A stretch of DNA of 64,000 nt from Linum tenue. Lineage: Eukaryota; Streptophyta; Magnoliopsida; Malpighiales; Linaceae. Positions 1 through 9,088 of this stretch are shown here, piece after piece (within the stretch, counting starts at the first letter, position 1; every line of letters begins with the position of its first letter). The position numbers and the translations under genes are program-made. Below the pieces are notes generated by a model. The model was not told the origin of the DNA. It worked only from the letters and a program-made list of their open reading frames with translations, and made no database searches. Location: contig CAMGYJ010000004.1 of the NCBI GenBank assembly GCA_946122785.1, positions 56,862,679-56,926,678 of the forward strand, in the 5' to 3' direction.

Positions 1-1
1 A

Positions 2-2833
2 CATTGTGAAACATGTCATTTTGCCAAACACAAGAGGCTTTCTTTTCCTGTTAGTTCTAGCCATGCACAGTCTGCCTTTGAACTCATTCATGTGGATATT
101 TGGGGTCCACTTGCTGTTAAATCCCATGAGGGATATTCTTACTTCCTTACTATCGTGGATGATTACTCTAGAGGTGTTTGGACCTATCTCATGAAGTATA
201 AATATGAAACTAGCCAATTGTTGCAAGCTTTATGTATTATGGTTTCTAGACAGTTTTCTAAAACTGTCAAGATCATCAGAAGTGATCAAGGGAATGAGTT
301 TCATATGGCTGAGTTCTATGCTGAACAAGGCATTGAACATCAACAATCCTGTGTGGAAACTCCAGAACAAAATGCAAGGGTGGAGAGGAAGCACCAACAT
401 ATCCTAAATGTTGCCAGATCCCTTAGGTTTCAGTCTGGTGTTCCCCTTCGTTTCTGGAGTGATTGTATACTCCATGCTGTCTATTTGATTAACAGACTGC
501 CTACCCCAATTCTTGGTGGGAAAACTCCCTATGAATGTTTGTATGCTAAGCCACCAAGTCTTGCTGGTTTAAAGGTGTTTGGATGCTTGTGTTATGCTGC
601 TACCCTACACAGGGATAGAACAAAATTTGACAGCAGGGCTAGGCAGTGCATTTTTCTTGGTTTTCCCTCAGGAATTAAAGGTTATAAATTATATGACATC
701 AATTCTCATACATTCTTCACTTCTCGAGATGTCACTTTTTATGAAACCATTTTCCCATTTGTCTCTAAACAACCTTCCCCTATTACAGATCCTATCTCTC
801 CCACTCTTTCTCCCTCAATTACAGAACCTATCTTTCCTAGCTTTTCCCCTCTTCCCAGTTCCATTCCATCATCTTCATGTCCATCTTCTTCTTCCCAGCC
901 TACCCCCACCATCTCACCATCTGATCCTATGCCTATTCCCAATTCTTCTTCTTCATCTCCTTCTTCTTCTCCTGCACTGCATCCTAGTCCTGCTTTGTCT
1001 CCTTCTGGTGAGTTGTCTGGTGTGCAGTCTGTGGGGGAGGATGCTGAGATTGAGGTCTTCCCTGATCCTCATGATTCAGATGAAGCAGAATTTATCAGGA
1101 AGTCCAAAAGGACTAAGTCTGTACCTGTGTGGCATAAGGATTACCATGTTAACATTGCAGCTTCTTGTACTAAACATCATGTTTGGCATTATTACACTTT
1201 TGAGCAACTCACACCTGCTCAACAGAAGATTGCCTTGAGCATCATGGCAAATGAGGAACCAACTTCCTATGCTGAAGCTTGCAAGGATCCAAGGTGGCAT
1301 CAAGCCTGTAAAGAAGAGTTGGCAGCATTGGAAGAGAATCAAACATGGGATGTTGTTAAGCTTCCTCCTGGAAAGAGGACAGTAGGAACCAAATGGGTGT
1401 TTAAAATCAAGTACAAGGCAGATGGGAGCATTGAGAGATTTAAAGCAAGATTGGTAGCCAAAGGCTACACTCAAATTTATGGGATAGACTTCCTTGACAC
1501 ATACTCTCCTGTGGCAAAGATCAATTCAGTAAAGACCCTTCTAGCTGTTGCAGCATCCAAGGACTGGCATATACATCAGATGGATGTATCTAATGCTTTT
1601 CTACATGGAGATTTGGATGAGGAAGTCTACCTTGATATACCTCCTGGAGTTGACATTCCTAAGAATTCAGGTTTGGTTTACAAACTTAAAAAATCCCTGT
1701 ATGGTCTTAAACAGGCCAGCAGACAATGGTTTGCAAAATTGACTAGTGCCCTGATGAAAAATGGTTTTTCTCAAACTGCTTCAGACTATTCTATGTTTGT
1801 TAGATGGATTCAAGGAAGAGTGGTGGTTGTTTTGGTGTATGTTGATGACATTTTGATTGCTGGTAGCTACCTTGGAGATATTGAGCAGTTAAAAACCTTT
1901 CTAAGCAAGGAGTTTAAGGTAAAGGATTTGGGTCAGATGAATTACTTCCTTGGATTGGAAGTAATGAGAGATCACAAGGGAATATCAGTCAGTCAAAGGA
2001 AATATTGCTTGGAGTTATTAACTGACACAGGCTTTCTTGAGGCTAAGGGCTGTTTATCTCCAGTTGACTGTAATGTGAAGTTAACAGCAAGCCAAGGTGA
2101 AGAATTACCAGACCCTAGTGTGTACAGGAGGTTGATTGGAAGACTTCATTATTTAACTATCACCAGGCCTGATGTTGCTTATGCAATACAGCAGTTGGCT
2201 CAATACCAGACATCACCACGAGTGGAACATTTGCAAGCTGCTCACAGAGTCATTAGATACCTGAAACACACTCCAGGTCAAGGTTTAATGTTTAGAGCTG
2301 ATTCAAACCTTGAACTGTCTGGACTCTGTGATGCAGATTGGGCAAGTTGCCCTGATTCCAGAAGATCATTGACTGGTTATTGCACCTTCCTTGGAACATC
2401 TCTTATTACTTGGAAGACGAAGAAGCAGACAACGGTTTCAAGATCATCATCTGAAGCAGAGTACAGGGCATTAGCTCAGGCGGTTTGTGAAGTTCAGTGG
2501 CTTAGAAATTTACTGCTGGAGATGGGAGTGAAAGTCCCTTTGCCAGTTACCTTGTTTTGTGATAACAAGTCAGCTTTGCACATAGCTGAGAATCCGGTTT
2601 TCCATGAGAGAACCAAGCACATTGAGATCGATTGTCATGTCACTAGAGAGAGGCTCAAATCTGGTTTGATCAAGCTGGAACATGTAAGAACAGATGATCA
2701 AGTTGCAGACCTATTCACTAAAGGTATGAGTCGTTATCGTCTGAAGTTTCTTCTGGACAAGCTGGGAGTCTACAGTGCCTACTCGCCAGCTTGTGGGGGA
2801 GTATTGAACAAGGAAGAAGAAGCTGAGGAATGA
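2..2833 (+). CDS. copia pol polyprotein, C-terminal part (integrase, RT, RNase H)
   Basis: Open frame continuous from the window edge (the frame begins HCETCHFAKH at base 2) to a stop at 2833. Visible parts in order: the GAG-pre-integrase zinc region, the integrase core with its acidic triad (D in HVDIWGP, D in IRSDQGNEF, E in VETPEQNARVERKH), a Ser/Pro-rich linker (about 770-1010), RT starting near WDVVKLPPGKR with MDVSNAFLHGDLDEEVY and the catalytic YVDDILIAG, then RNase H with DADWASCPDSRRSLTGYC and SRSSSEAEYRAL, and the usual ADLFTK end. No stop or frameshift is visible in the 943 codons present. The protein is needed for copying and inserting the element. The open frame suggests recent insertion; whether the missing 5' part is intact is unknown. 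Confidence 0.93.
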   Translation, partial: HCETCHFAKHKRLSFPVSSSHAQSAFELIHVDIWGPLAVKSHEGYSYFLTIVDDYSRGVWTYLMKYKYETSQLLQALCIMVSRQFSKTVKIIRSDQGNEFHMAEFYAEQGIEHQQSCVETPEQNARVERKHQHILNVARSLRFQSGVPLRFWSDCILHAVYLINRLPTPILGGKTPYECLYAKPPSLAGLKVFGCLCYAATLHRDRTKFDSRARQCIFLGFPSGIKGYKLYDINSHTFFTSRDVTFYETIFPFVSKQPSPITDPISPTLSPSITEPIFPSFSPLPSSIPSSSCPSSSSQPTPTISPSDPMPIPNSSSSSPSSSPALHPSPALSPSGELSGVQSVGEDAEIEVFPDPHDSDEAEFIRKSKRTKSVPVWHKDYHVNIAASCTKHHVWHYYTFEQLTPAQQKIALSIMANEEPTSYAEACKDPRWHQACKEELAALEENQTWDVVKLPPGKRTVGTKWVFKIKYKADGSIERFKARLVAKGYTQIYGIDFLDTYSPVAKINSVKTLLAVAASKDWHIHQMDVSNAFLHGDLDEEVYLDIPPGVDIPKNSGLVYKLKKSLYGLKQASRQWFAKLTSALMKNGFSQTASDYSMFVRWIQGRVVVVLVYVDDILIAGSYLGDIEQLKTFLSKEFKVKDLGQMNYFLGLEVMRDHKGISVSQRKYCLELLTDTGFLEAKGCLSPVDCNVKLTASQGEELPDPSVYRRLIGRLHYLTITRPDVAYAIQQLAQYQTSPRVEHLQAAHRVIRYLKHTPGQGLMFRADSNLELSGLCDADWASCPDSRRSLTGYCTFLGTSLITWKTKKQTTVSRSSSEAEYRALAQAVCEVQWLRNLLLEMGVKVPLPVTLFCDNKSALHIAENPVFHERTKHIEIDCHVTRERLKSGLIKLEHVRTDDQVADLFTKGMSRYRLKFLLDKLGVYSAYSPACGGVLNKEEEAEE

Positions 2834-3197
2834 AGAAGAAGCAGAGTTGCAGAACCAACAGGGCAGAAACGTTTCTACGTTTCTGCCTTACACTCCATCC
2901 GACAGAGAGAAGACCCAAAGCGACGTCGTGGAGGTTCTACTTACCGTTGGGTGGAGTTAACGAAGGCCAACCAAATGAAGACACCTGGCGCTCTTTTATT
3001 ACTGCATTTTATATTTCGGTTTAACAGACTTGTTCCATTTTTACTGTTGAACACTTTACTCTGGTTTTACCCTGCTTGATCAGTATATAATGAGAAGCAG
3101 TAGCAAGAGCCCTCTTTGCGGGTTCCCCCAATCATACCGCCTCATTTCTTCTCTTCTTCCTAGAACCCTAACCCTCTAAGGGTTTTCTATAACTACA
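2802..3197 (+). repeat. Probable 3' LTR of the first copia element
   Basis: The LTR should begin right after the GGGGGAG purine tract, at TATTGAACAAGG, by analogy with the element at 27141-31573 whose own LTR begins TATCAG after GGGGGAC. It holds a TATA-like GTATATAATGAG (about 3081) and a plausible end at AACTACA (3197), giving TA...CA ends. Without the 5' LTR the right limit is tentative. Confidence 0.55.
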
Positions 3198-5625
3198 GCG
3201 AATTTTTTCCTTCCCTCCATTCACCCAACTCAATGTGGTTCCGTTGAGGGAAAGATTGAGTTTCATTTTGTTGATGGGTTGTATGTTATCTGCTTTTGTG
3301 GCTTATGTTGGTTATTGCGGCTGACCTCAGGAAAGCTATGGACAACACTCTACTCGACCTCCCAAAGCTGAAGCGCCACATCTACGCTGTCTTCTTCTGC
3401 CTCAAAACCGGTCTCAACCTCTACATCCAGCTCTCTTCAAATTCATTTACTTTGGTGGGTGCATTTTCCTTCCACTTTTCCCCATTTCTGCCATTTCATT
3501 GTGGGACTCTAATGTCAAGGAATGCGTGGATTGGCTCTAGGTGACGATAGAACTCATTCGTGATATTTTGGATCAAAAAGTACCTCTTGCCAAAGCAACC
3601 TATGCTGCCTTACAAGAAAAATAAAGTTACAGTTTCTTTTCATTCCATCCTTTCCCCAAAATCCACATCGAATTCAGCTTCTAGAGTATTTGTGCTTACA
3701 TTGTTGTTTCAGTCTCTCATTGATTAGGTTATGTTCAGTGTTCAGCTTCTGTTAGTTCGGGTAGCTTTCCAATCGTGAAATATCTTTTATCAGTTGAAGT
3801 TAATTGATTGCACTATTAATTCGTTTTTAGAAAATTTTGTTGACTTTGTTTGGTTGTTGATATCTTTGTTATGTGTCATGTTGTAAACATAACTGCCATT
3901 TCATAAAATTCGGTTGCGATAGTCTGGAAGGAGAAATGTGCTTCCTACAAGCTAGAAGCCATCATTAGTTAGAAGCTCTATCAAACAGCTCCATTGTTTG
4001 CCTAGAGCGTCTGTGGGTTAACAAAAGTTGGTTAGCAACTTCCATTATACTGTTCGATTTCTAAGCCCCTTGGTCGATTAGGTTATGTTGTTTGCCACTG
4101 CCACTATGGATTCAGAGTGTTTTACTAACAAGCTGTAACATATTTGTACTATCCATTTCGTCAGAGGCTTCAATTTTTCTCTATGGCATTTGCTACATAA
4201 ACCTTCACATATGGACTTTGCTGGTCTCTTTGGTATTCAATGGACCAGTAAGGGCATTTGTTTATACTTTTTGGTTGATCTGTGATCATAAATACACAAA
4301 AAAACTGAATTGCCATCCATTCAAAAGGAAAGAACCCAAAACCCGTTAACCACCCCTAGACTAATTGATCACAACTCTTCAAGATGAAGATCTTAATGTG
4401 GTCCTCATAGTCAAATGAGGGGAATTATGTGTTGCCTCTGCAAGTTTTCTATCTGCTGCAACTTTGTGGCTTTAACCTATCCCACAATGGCTTTACTTCT
4501 TTTTTTATCTGACATTTTACTTTTCACAGTACAATTGGAATCTGTCATCGAGAGATTAATTGCATATGAAGTAACGAGCAAAACTTAGATTGAAAAGAAA
4601 GGTTCAATTTGGTTGTATCATTCTGATGTACTCAGAGATTGGGGAGGACAGACGGACCAGCATAATTTTATGCAGATTGGGGAGGATACGTAAAGAGGGA
4701 TAGGTACCCTTTTCCTTTTTTTACTTGGTTATTCATTTCATACTGATGTTCATTTAAGTTTCGAACTATGTAGTTTCTTTTCTTTCTTGGAAAGTATCCG
4801 CCATAGAGGAAGCATACAGGACATTCGATTAATAATGGTTCTAATTACAACAGAGGCATGAACTACTTGGGATTTGTTTGTACTAAAAGCATAAAAAATA
4901 TGAAGCTAGAGGACATCATTTGATTGACATATAAATATCATGTTAAGTATAGGCCAAGCCATTACAGCTATATTAGCGAATCAACATCTGTAAGTTTGTC
5001 ATTAATTGGAGAATGCTACGAATGTTTTCCCAGGATCTCAATTCACTGTGTTTATATGTTGAAATTTTAATACAGAGAAGCACCGGAACTGATTGTGCTT
5101 ACCAAAAAGGGCATTTGCTTCCTGTTAATGCTGCCTTCTGATTGTTTTGTTGTTTTGTTTGTTAATTAATTCTATAAACTGGAATGCTGCAATTTTACAA
5201 GTTTGGTGCAAGCTACCAAGAAGAGAATTAGACACCCTTACAACTTAAACAATAATTAGATCCGGTGTATACACTGTGGAAGATTTATGTGCCATGACAG
5301 GAAGGTGAAGAGTAGGAATAAAAATTAATTAACGCTAACAAAAAGATACTGATAAGACTCTTACTTTTTTCCTATGCTGCAGTACAGGCCTCCCAAGGCA
5401 CCAACAAGGTCCCAAGCCTTGCAGCCTCAATCTGTGAAGTTCTTGGGTTGGTTCGTTAGCTTTTCTTTTTCAGTGTTGAATGTTAGGTGAATGTTATGAG
5501 GGGATGTCCCATGTATCATTCAATAGTTGCTACCAAGTAGTGGACTGTTCCATCTAATTAAGGTTTCTTGGTGCAACTGTCAGTTTTAACTGTGGGGCTC
5601 TTACTGGTTTTCCATGCAACATCCA
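3198..5625. other. Gene-relic region with exon-like islands, not identified
   Basis: Mostly T-rich intron-like DNA. Two islands look coding on the plus strand. One is about 3316-3450 (reads ADLRKAMDNTLLDLPKLKRH and onward, GC-richer than its flanks). The other is about 3541-3622, preceded by CTAG, reading VTIELIRDILDQKVPLAK and ending in a TAA. A third short island follows TGCAG at about 5383. I do not recognise the protein. It may be the end of a host gene or a relic. Confidence 0.3.
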
Positions 5626-5730
5626 TCATTCTCTCTCGATTGCTTTCTTTGGAGTTGGGGATGGGCAATGGGATGCAATGAAACAGTTTGGTGATAACAT
5701 TCCTGCATTTGACAACTTGCAGTCGCAGGT
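5626..5730 (+). pseudogene. RGLG/copine-like vWA-domain exon fragment
   Basis: The plus strand reads SLSIAFFGVGDGQWDAMK, then QFGDNIPAFDNLQSQ, followed by a GTACGT splice-donor-like site. This matches the plant RGLG (RING-type E3 ligase with a copine vWA domain) segment of the type PLSIxLVGVGDGPWDxM followed by an FDDNIPxRxFDNFQ pattern. Two residues are missing before the FDN and the surrounding RGLG exons are not recognisable, so this is most likely a decayed gene fragment. RGLG proteins ubiquitinate targets in hormone signalling; no such function is expected here. Confidence 0.6.
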
Positions 5731-7150
5731 ACGTACTTTTCCAGATATAACTTTGTTACATGATTCTCTAAAGTTGTAAGCTTTAGCAGAAACTATGATT
5801 GAACTAAAAATGAAAAGGTTAGACATAACATAATTATGCAACAAGGGTTGTTTGTTTCATTAGTTAGGATGATGTCTACTGTTAGTTAATTATTTGATCA
5901 TTGCCTGAGAGTTCACTGAACTATGGTTTTGTAACAACAGGGTTGCTAAATTAAAAATCTCACCAAGATGCCAACTAAACCAAGTGATGTACAACAAAAT
6001 GATCACTACTAACTTGGTTTTGGTTCATATGAGTCTACCAACTTATGCACCCACTTTAAATAACCCTTTTTCAACTCAGCCGTATCTGCAAAATCAAATC
6101 CCAACCAGAGATCCTACCCTTTCATAAATTGGAAAGGGCTGGGAATGGTGTGCTGATTGGATAATTTTGGTGACGATGTGAGCCTATATCATATGCTAAC
6201 TCTAACAAACTAACGGTGTAGTAGATGGAAGGAAACATTTTTTTACAAATCCCTTTGGTTAGTATTTTGTGATGCTTTTTTGTTTACTGGGTTTCATTTG
6301 CTCTTGCTTTCCAATACAGAGCCACACAAAGTATTGATTTTCTGGGCAGATTTATGACTTTAAAGTTGATTGGGTTATAGCAGTATTAGTGGTCTCCATT
6401 AAAGTTGCTTCTGTACCTTCACTTTTGCTTCTCTTTTGAATTCAGATTCCCTTACGTTTCCCTTTTGTTGCAGCTGCCATATCCTCCTCTTGACGTTTTA
6501 TGGTTGTAGCAAAGATCAACCTGTAGAATTCCTACTTTGTTAGCCGAGCATGAATTTAGTGTTTCAGCAACATGCTAAATTGGAAGGAATAACGGCCTTA
6601 GCTGAAATTTTACTTATAATTTTCACTCAGACCTACAGAGTTTTTGTTTCAGTATTGAGTTGTTGGTTGTTGGGAGATTTATATTCTATTCTGTCATATG
6701 TTCTGACAGTTAAGCGATTCCTCCTTCCAGTCATATGGTTTAGAGAGACCACATCTACAGTCCTTATTTAGCCACATTTGTTGTCAGTTATGCGTTCGCC
6801 ATTTGTTCAAAACAATATCATGGACATGGCCTCAGCTATCAGTCGATATTGGAATTGTCTCAATCTGCGCTTTTTTTTATTTATCGAAATGATTGAATAT
6901 GGAAAACTGATTTGTTCTGGATCAGTTTCATGATGCGCCAAAGCAATTACGATTTGTTCACCTTTTAATTATCTTTCATGCTTCGCTTAAATTTTGTTCT
7001 TTATTTGAAAGGATATTTGTCTTTCCTACTTATCATTAGGGGTAGAATGATCCGACAATCGACATTATAGGAATTAGACTTTGTAGTACTGATTTTGTGC
7101 TTTTGCATATGTGCGAAGCGTAGCGAGCGGGTCCTTGTTAGTATGGGTTA
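5731..7150. other. AT-rich stretch without recognised gene
   Basis: T-rich intron-like DNA with only short open frames. A plus-strand frame at 6550-6771 (73 codons) resembles no known family to me. The end, about 7110-7130 (GCGAAGCGTAGCGAGCGGG), has a Helitron-like flavour but lacks the required CTRR end. Confidence 0.35.
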
Positions 7151-7610
7151 ATTTCAAGTTTCAACCTTTTTCTTTACCCACTAGCTACTTTACAGTCAAA
7201 TCAAATTGGCCCAAAGTTTGGTGAAAAAAGGGGATTTCAGACGTTGGCCTTAGTGAAGTTGTGTGGTGTCAAAAGAGGTCAGTGATGACTGGGAAACTTT
7301 TCACTGGGGCCAAACAACATGCTAAGTAATTAGTGTATATCCTCTTGTGTCATCTCCCATTGCGCATTACTTAAAGTTTGAAAGGCAAAAGTTCAAAAGA
7401 GGTTGGATTTGGTTTGCTCATCCATCGTCTTAACCGAAAAGAATGAAAGATCTGTTATCCTAAGAGGGCCACAATATCCAAACATTGCATTGGCAAAGTG
7501 CTTTCGAGAATGTTCATATGCATTAGGTCTACATCTATGATACATGGAAGTGCTACCGACAAGGTTCCTGGCGGCAAACAAAACTTGCATAGCTAAAATA
7601 TCAATTTATA
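7151..7610. repeat. Orphan copy of the upstream region of the 114-residue gene family
   Basis: This segment is highly similar to 18232-18665 and 21970-22450, and partly to 26368-26560 plus 38505-38700. Shared landmarks are TTTCAACCTTTxCTTTACCC, GGGGATTTCAGACGT, GTCAAAAGAGG, ATGAAAGATCTGTTATCC and AACATTGCATTGGCAAAG. In the other places it lies upstream of a minus-strand gene; here no coding copy is attached. It lacks the TATTTAAG core region and first exon, so it looks like a truncated dispersed or segmental duplicate. Confidence 0.8.
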
Positions 7611-8351
7611 TGAGCTAAGACAAAGTGACTAGAGGGCCCTTTTAGTCACGTGACTAAGTGAATCTCAGCTTTCATACCTCATTAAAATTCAATGTCTTAG
7701 AATAATATGGTAAGTGCAGGATTATTCTATATTTTTAATTATTAAACAATTTACAAATTAATTAACCTGCACTTCCGTTCACCTCCCGCCAACCAGACGT
7801 CTCTTCAGCCGGTCCTTTTCGGGGAACTCTGATGGATTTTTTGGGAATTAATCCCGGTGGCTTGGGATTTTTTTGCCAACAAGAGAGCTCTGCCATCCTT
7901 GGAAGTGGAAGTGGCCTGGGGCTTTTTTGGAGAGAGAGTTTTTTCCGGTCGACTTTTCGACGATCAGAGACAATGGAGGAGGATTTTCTGGCGTGTTTGT
8001 CGGTCTTTTTGTAATGTTTATAAGTCCAGCTTGTAATTTTATATTAATTCGGTTTGTATCGTTTATTATTCTAGTTTGTCATTTTTGTCTATTGTGTTTG
8101 TAATGTGTATATGATTAATTTGTATATATTTTGATTTATAATATTTTTTAGTCAAGTTTGTATACTTTATATTATAATTTGTATATTTTATATTCATTGA
8201 TTGGCAATAAAATTTTACAGTATTTTATTTAAGTAGTGTTATTTTTTACTGTTAGTATGCTTTGTAATGTTTGTCGGTTTATTCAGTAATGTTTGTAAAC
8301 TTTGTTATTTTGTAATATTTGTTGGTTTCTTTTGTAATGTTTATAAGGTTT
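7611..8351. other. Unassigned DNA, TTTGT-rich
   Basis: No recognised gene. A 60-codon plus frame begins at 7832 (MDFLGINPGGLGFFCQQ) and overlaps another short frame; neither resembles a known family. From about 8000 the sequence becomes rich in TTTGTAATGTTTGT-like words that continue on both sides of the CACTA end that follows. Confidence 0.3.
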
Positions 8352-8655
8352 CACTACAAGAAACTTCACTTTTTGCGACAAAAATATACGTTACAAAGTA
8401 CAAAATCCTTCGCGAAAAGATATATGCGACGAATTCGTCCGTCGAGGAAAAAATCCAAAATTCGTTGCCTATAGTGTGTCGCTAAAAGTTCTGCGATGAA
8501 TTTTCGTGATTCGCCGCAGAAAAACTAAATTCGTCGGTGAAATATCTCCAACGTTTCTGCGACGAACTAATTCGTCGTATCAGAAAATTGTCCGTCGCGG
8601 AAGCCTTTGTCCCGCCTTCTACTAAATTGCACCACCTACGGTGACGAACTAGTGT
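8352..8655 (+). mobile_element. CACTA (En/Spm) transposon end, truncated
   Basis: Starts with CACTACAAGAAAC, the conserved CACTA-superfamily terminal motif. It is followed by about 250 bp dense in subterminal repeats of the type GCGACGAATTCGTC in both orientations (about 8425, 8483, 8530, 8560 and 8590), typical transposase-binding arrays. No matching TTTCTTGTAGTG end is visible downstream, so only one end remains or the partner end is lost. No transposase is present. Confidence 0.7.
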
Positions 8656-8694
8656 CATCCACCATTTTTGTCAACCATGTTTGTAATATTTTTT

Positions 8695-8920
8695 ATGTCT
8701 AAAAATAATCTGGTTGACTTTTGGATGAAACTACTCTATATAGATATGGAGCCTCCAAAGTCAACCCGGGTGTCTGTCAATTTTGTATGGTTTGTCGGTC
8801 TATTTGTCATTTTGGTCCATCATGTTTGTAATGTTTGTATGTAAAAAAAATAACAATCGGGTTGAGTTTGGGACAGAACCTCTCTATATAGGGACGGAGC
8901 CTCAAAAGTCAACCGGTTTG
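8695..8920 (+). repeat. Diverged direct repeat in TTTGT-rich DNA
   Basis: Two units, about 8705-8775 and 8850-8920. Both contain GGTTGA, a CTCTATATAG core, GGAGCCTC and AAAGTCAACC, separated by TTTGTAATGTTTGTATG-type sequence. It is a local tandem duplication of unknown origin. Confidence 0.6.
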
Positions 8921-9088
8921 TTTTTTTCAATTTTTGAGGTTGATATTGTTTGTCGGTTTAGTTTGTATTGTTTGTATAAATCGTATGTTTTGTATTGTTT
9001 GTAAATCTGGTTGTTTGTTTTGTCGCTCTAGTTTGTATTAGTTGTATGTTTGTACTGTTTGTAAGTGCGGTTTGTATACTTCGTAATT

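Larger units (their letters stand above)
1..3197 (+). mobile_element. Ty1/copia LTR retrotransposon, 3' part (5' end outside window)
   Basis: The window opens inside the integrase region of a copia-type element. The frame runs through reverse transcriptase and RNase H, followed by a purine-rich tract (about 2790-2801, CTTGTGGGGGAG) and a probable 3' LTR. The domain order integrase, RT, RNase H is the copia order. The 5' LTR, gag and protease lie off the left edge, so TSD and LTR identity cannot be checked. The protein closely resembles that of the copia element at 27141-31573, but on the opposite strand. Confidence 0.93.

Noticed and set aside
3163..3183. Telomere-like AACCCTAACCCTCTAAGGG
   Set aside because: Only two repeat units, inside the copia LTR; not an interstitial telomere array.
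7108..7140. Helitron-like 3' end (GCGAAGCGTAGCGAGCGGG then TTAGT)
   Set aside because: The hairpin is imperfect and the terminal CTRR is missing.
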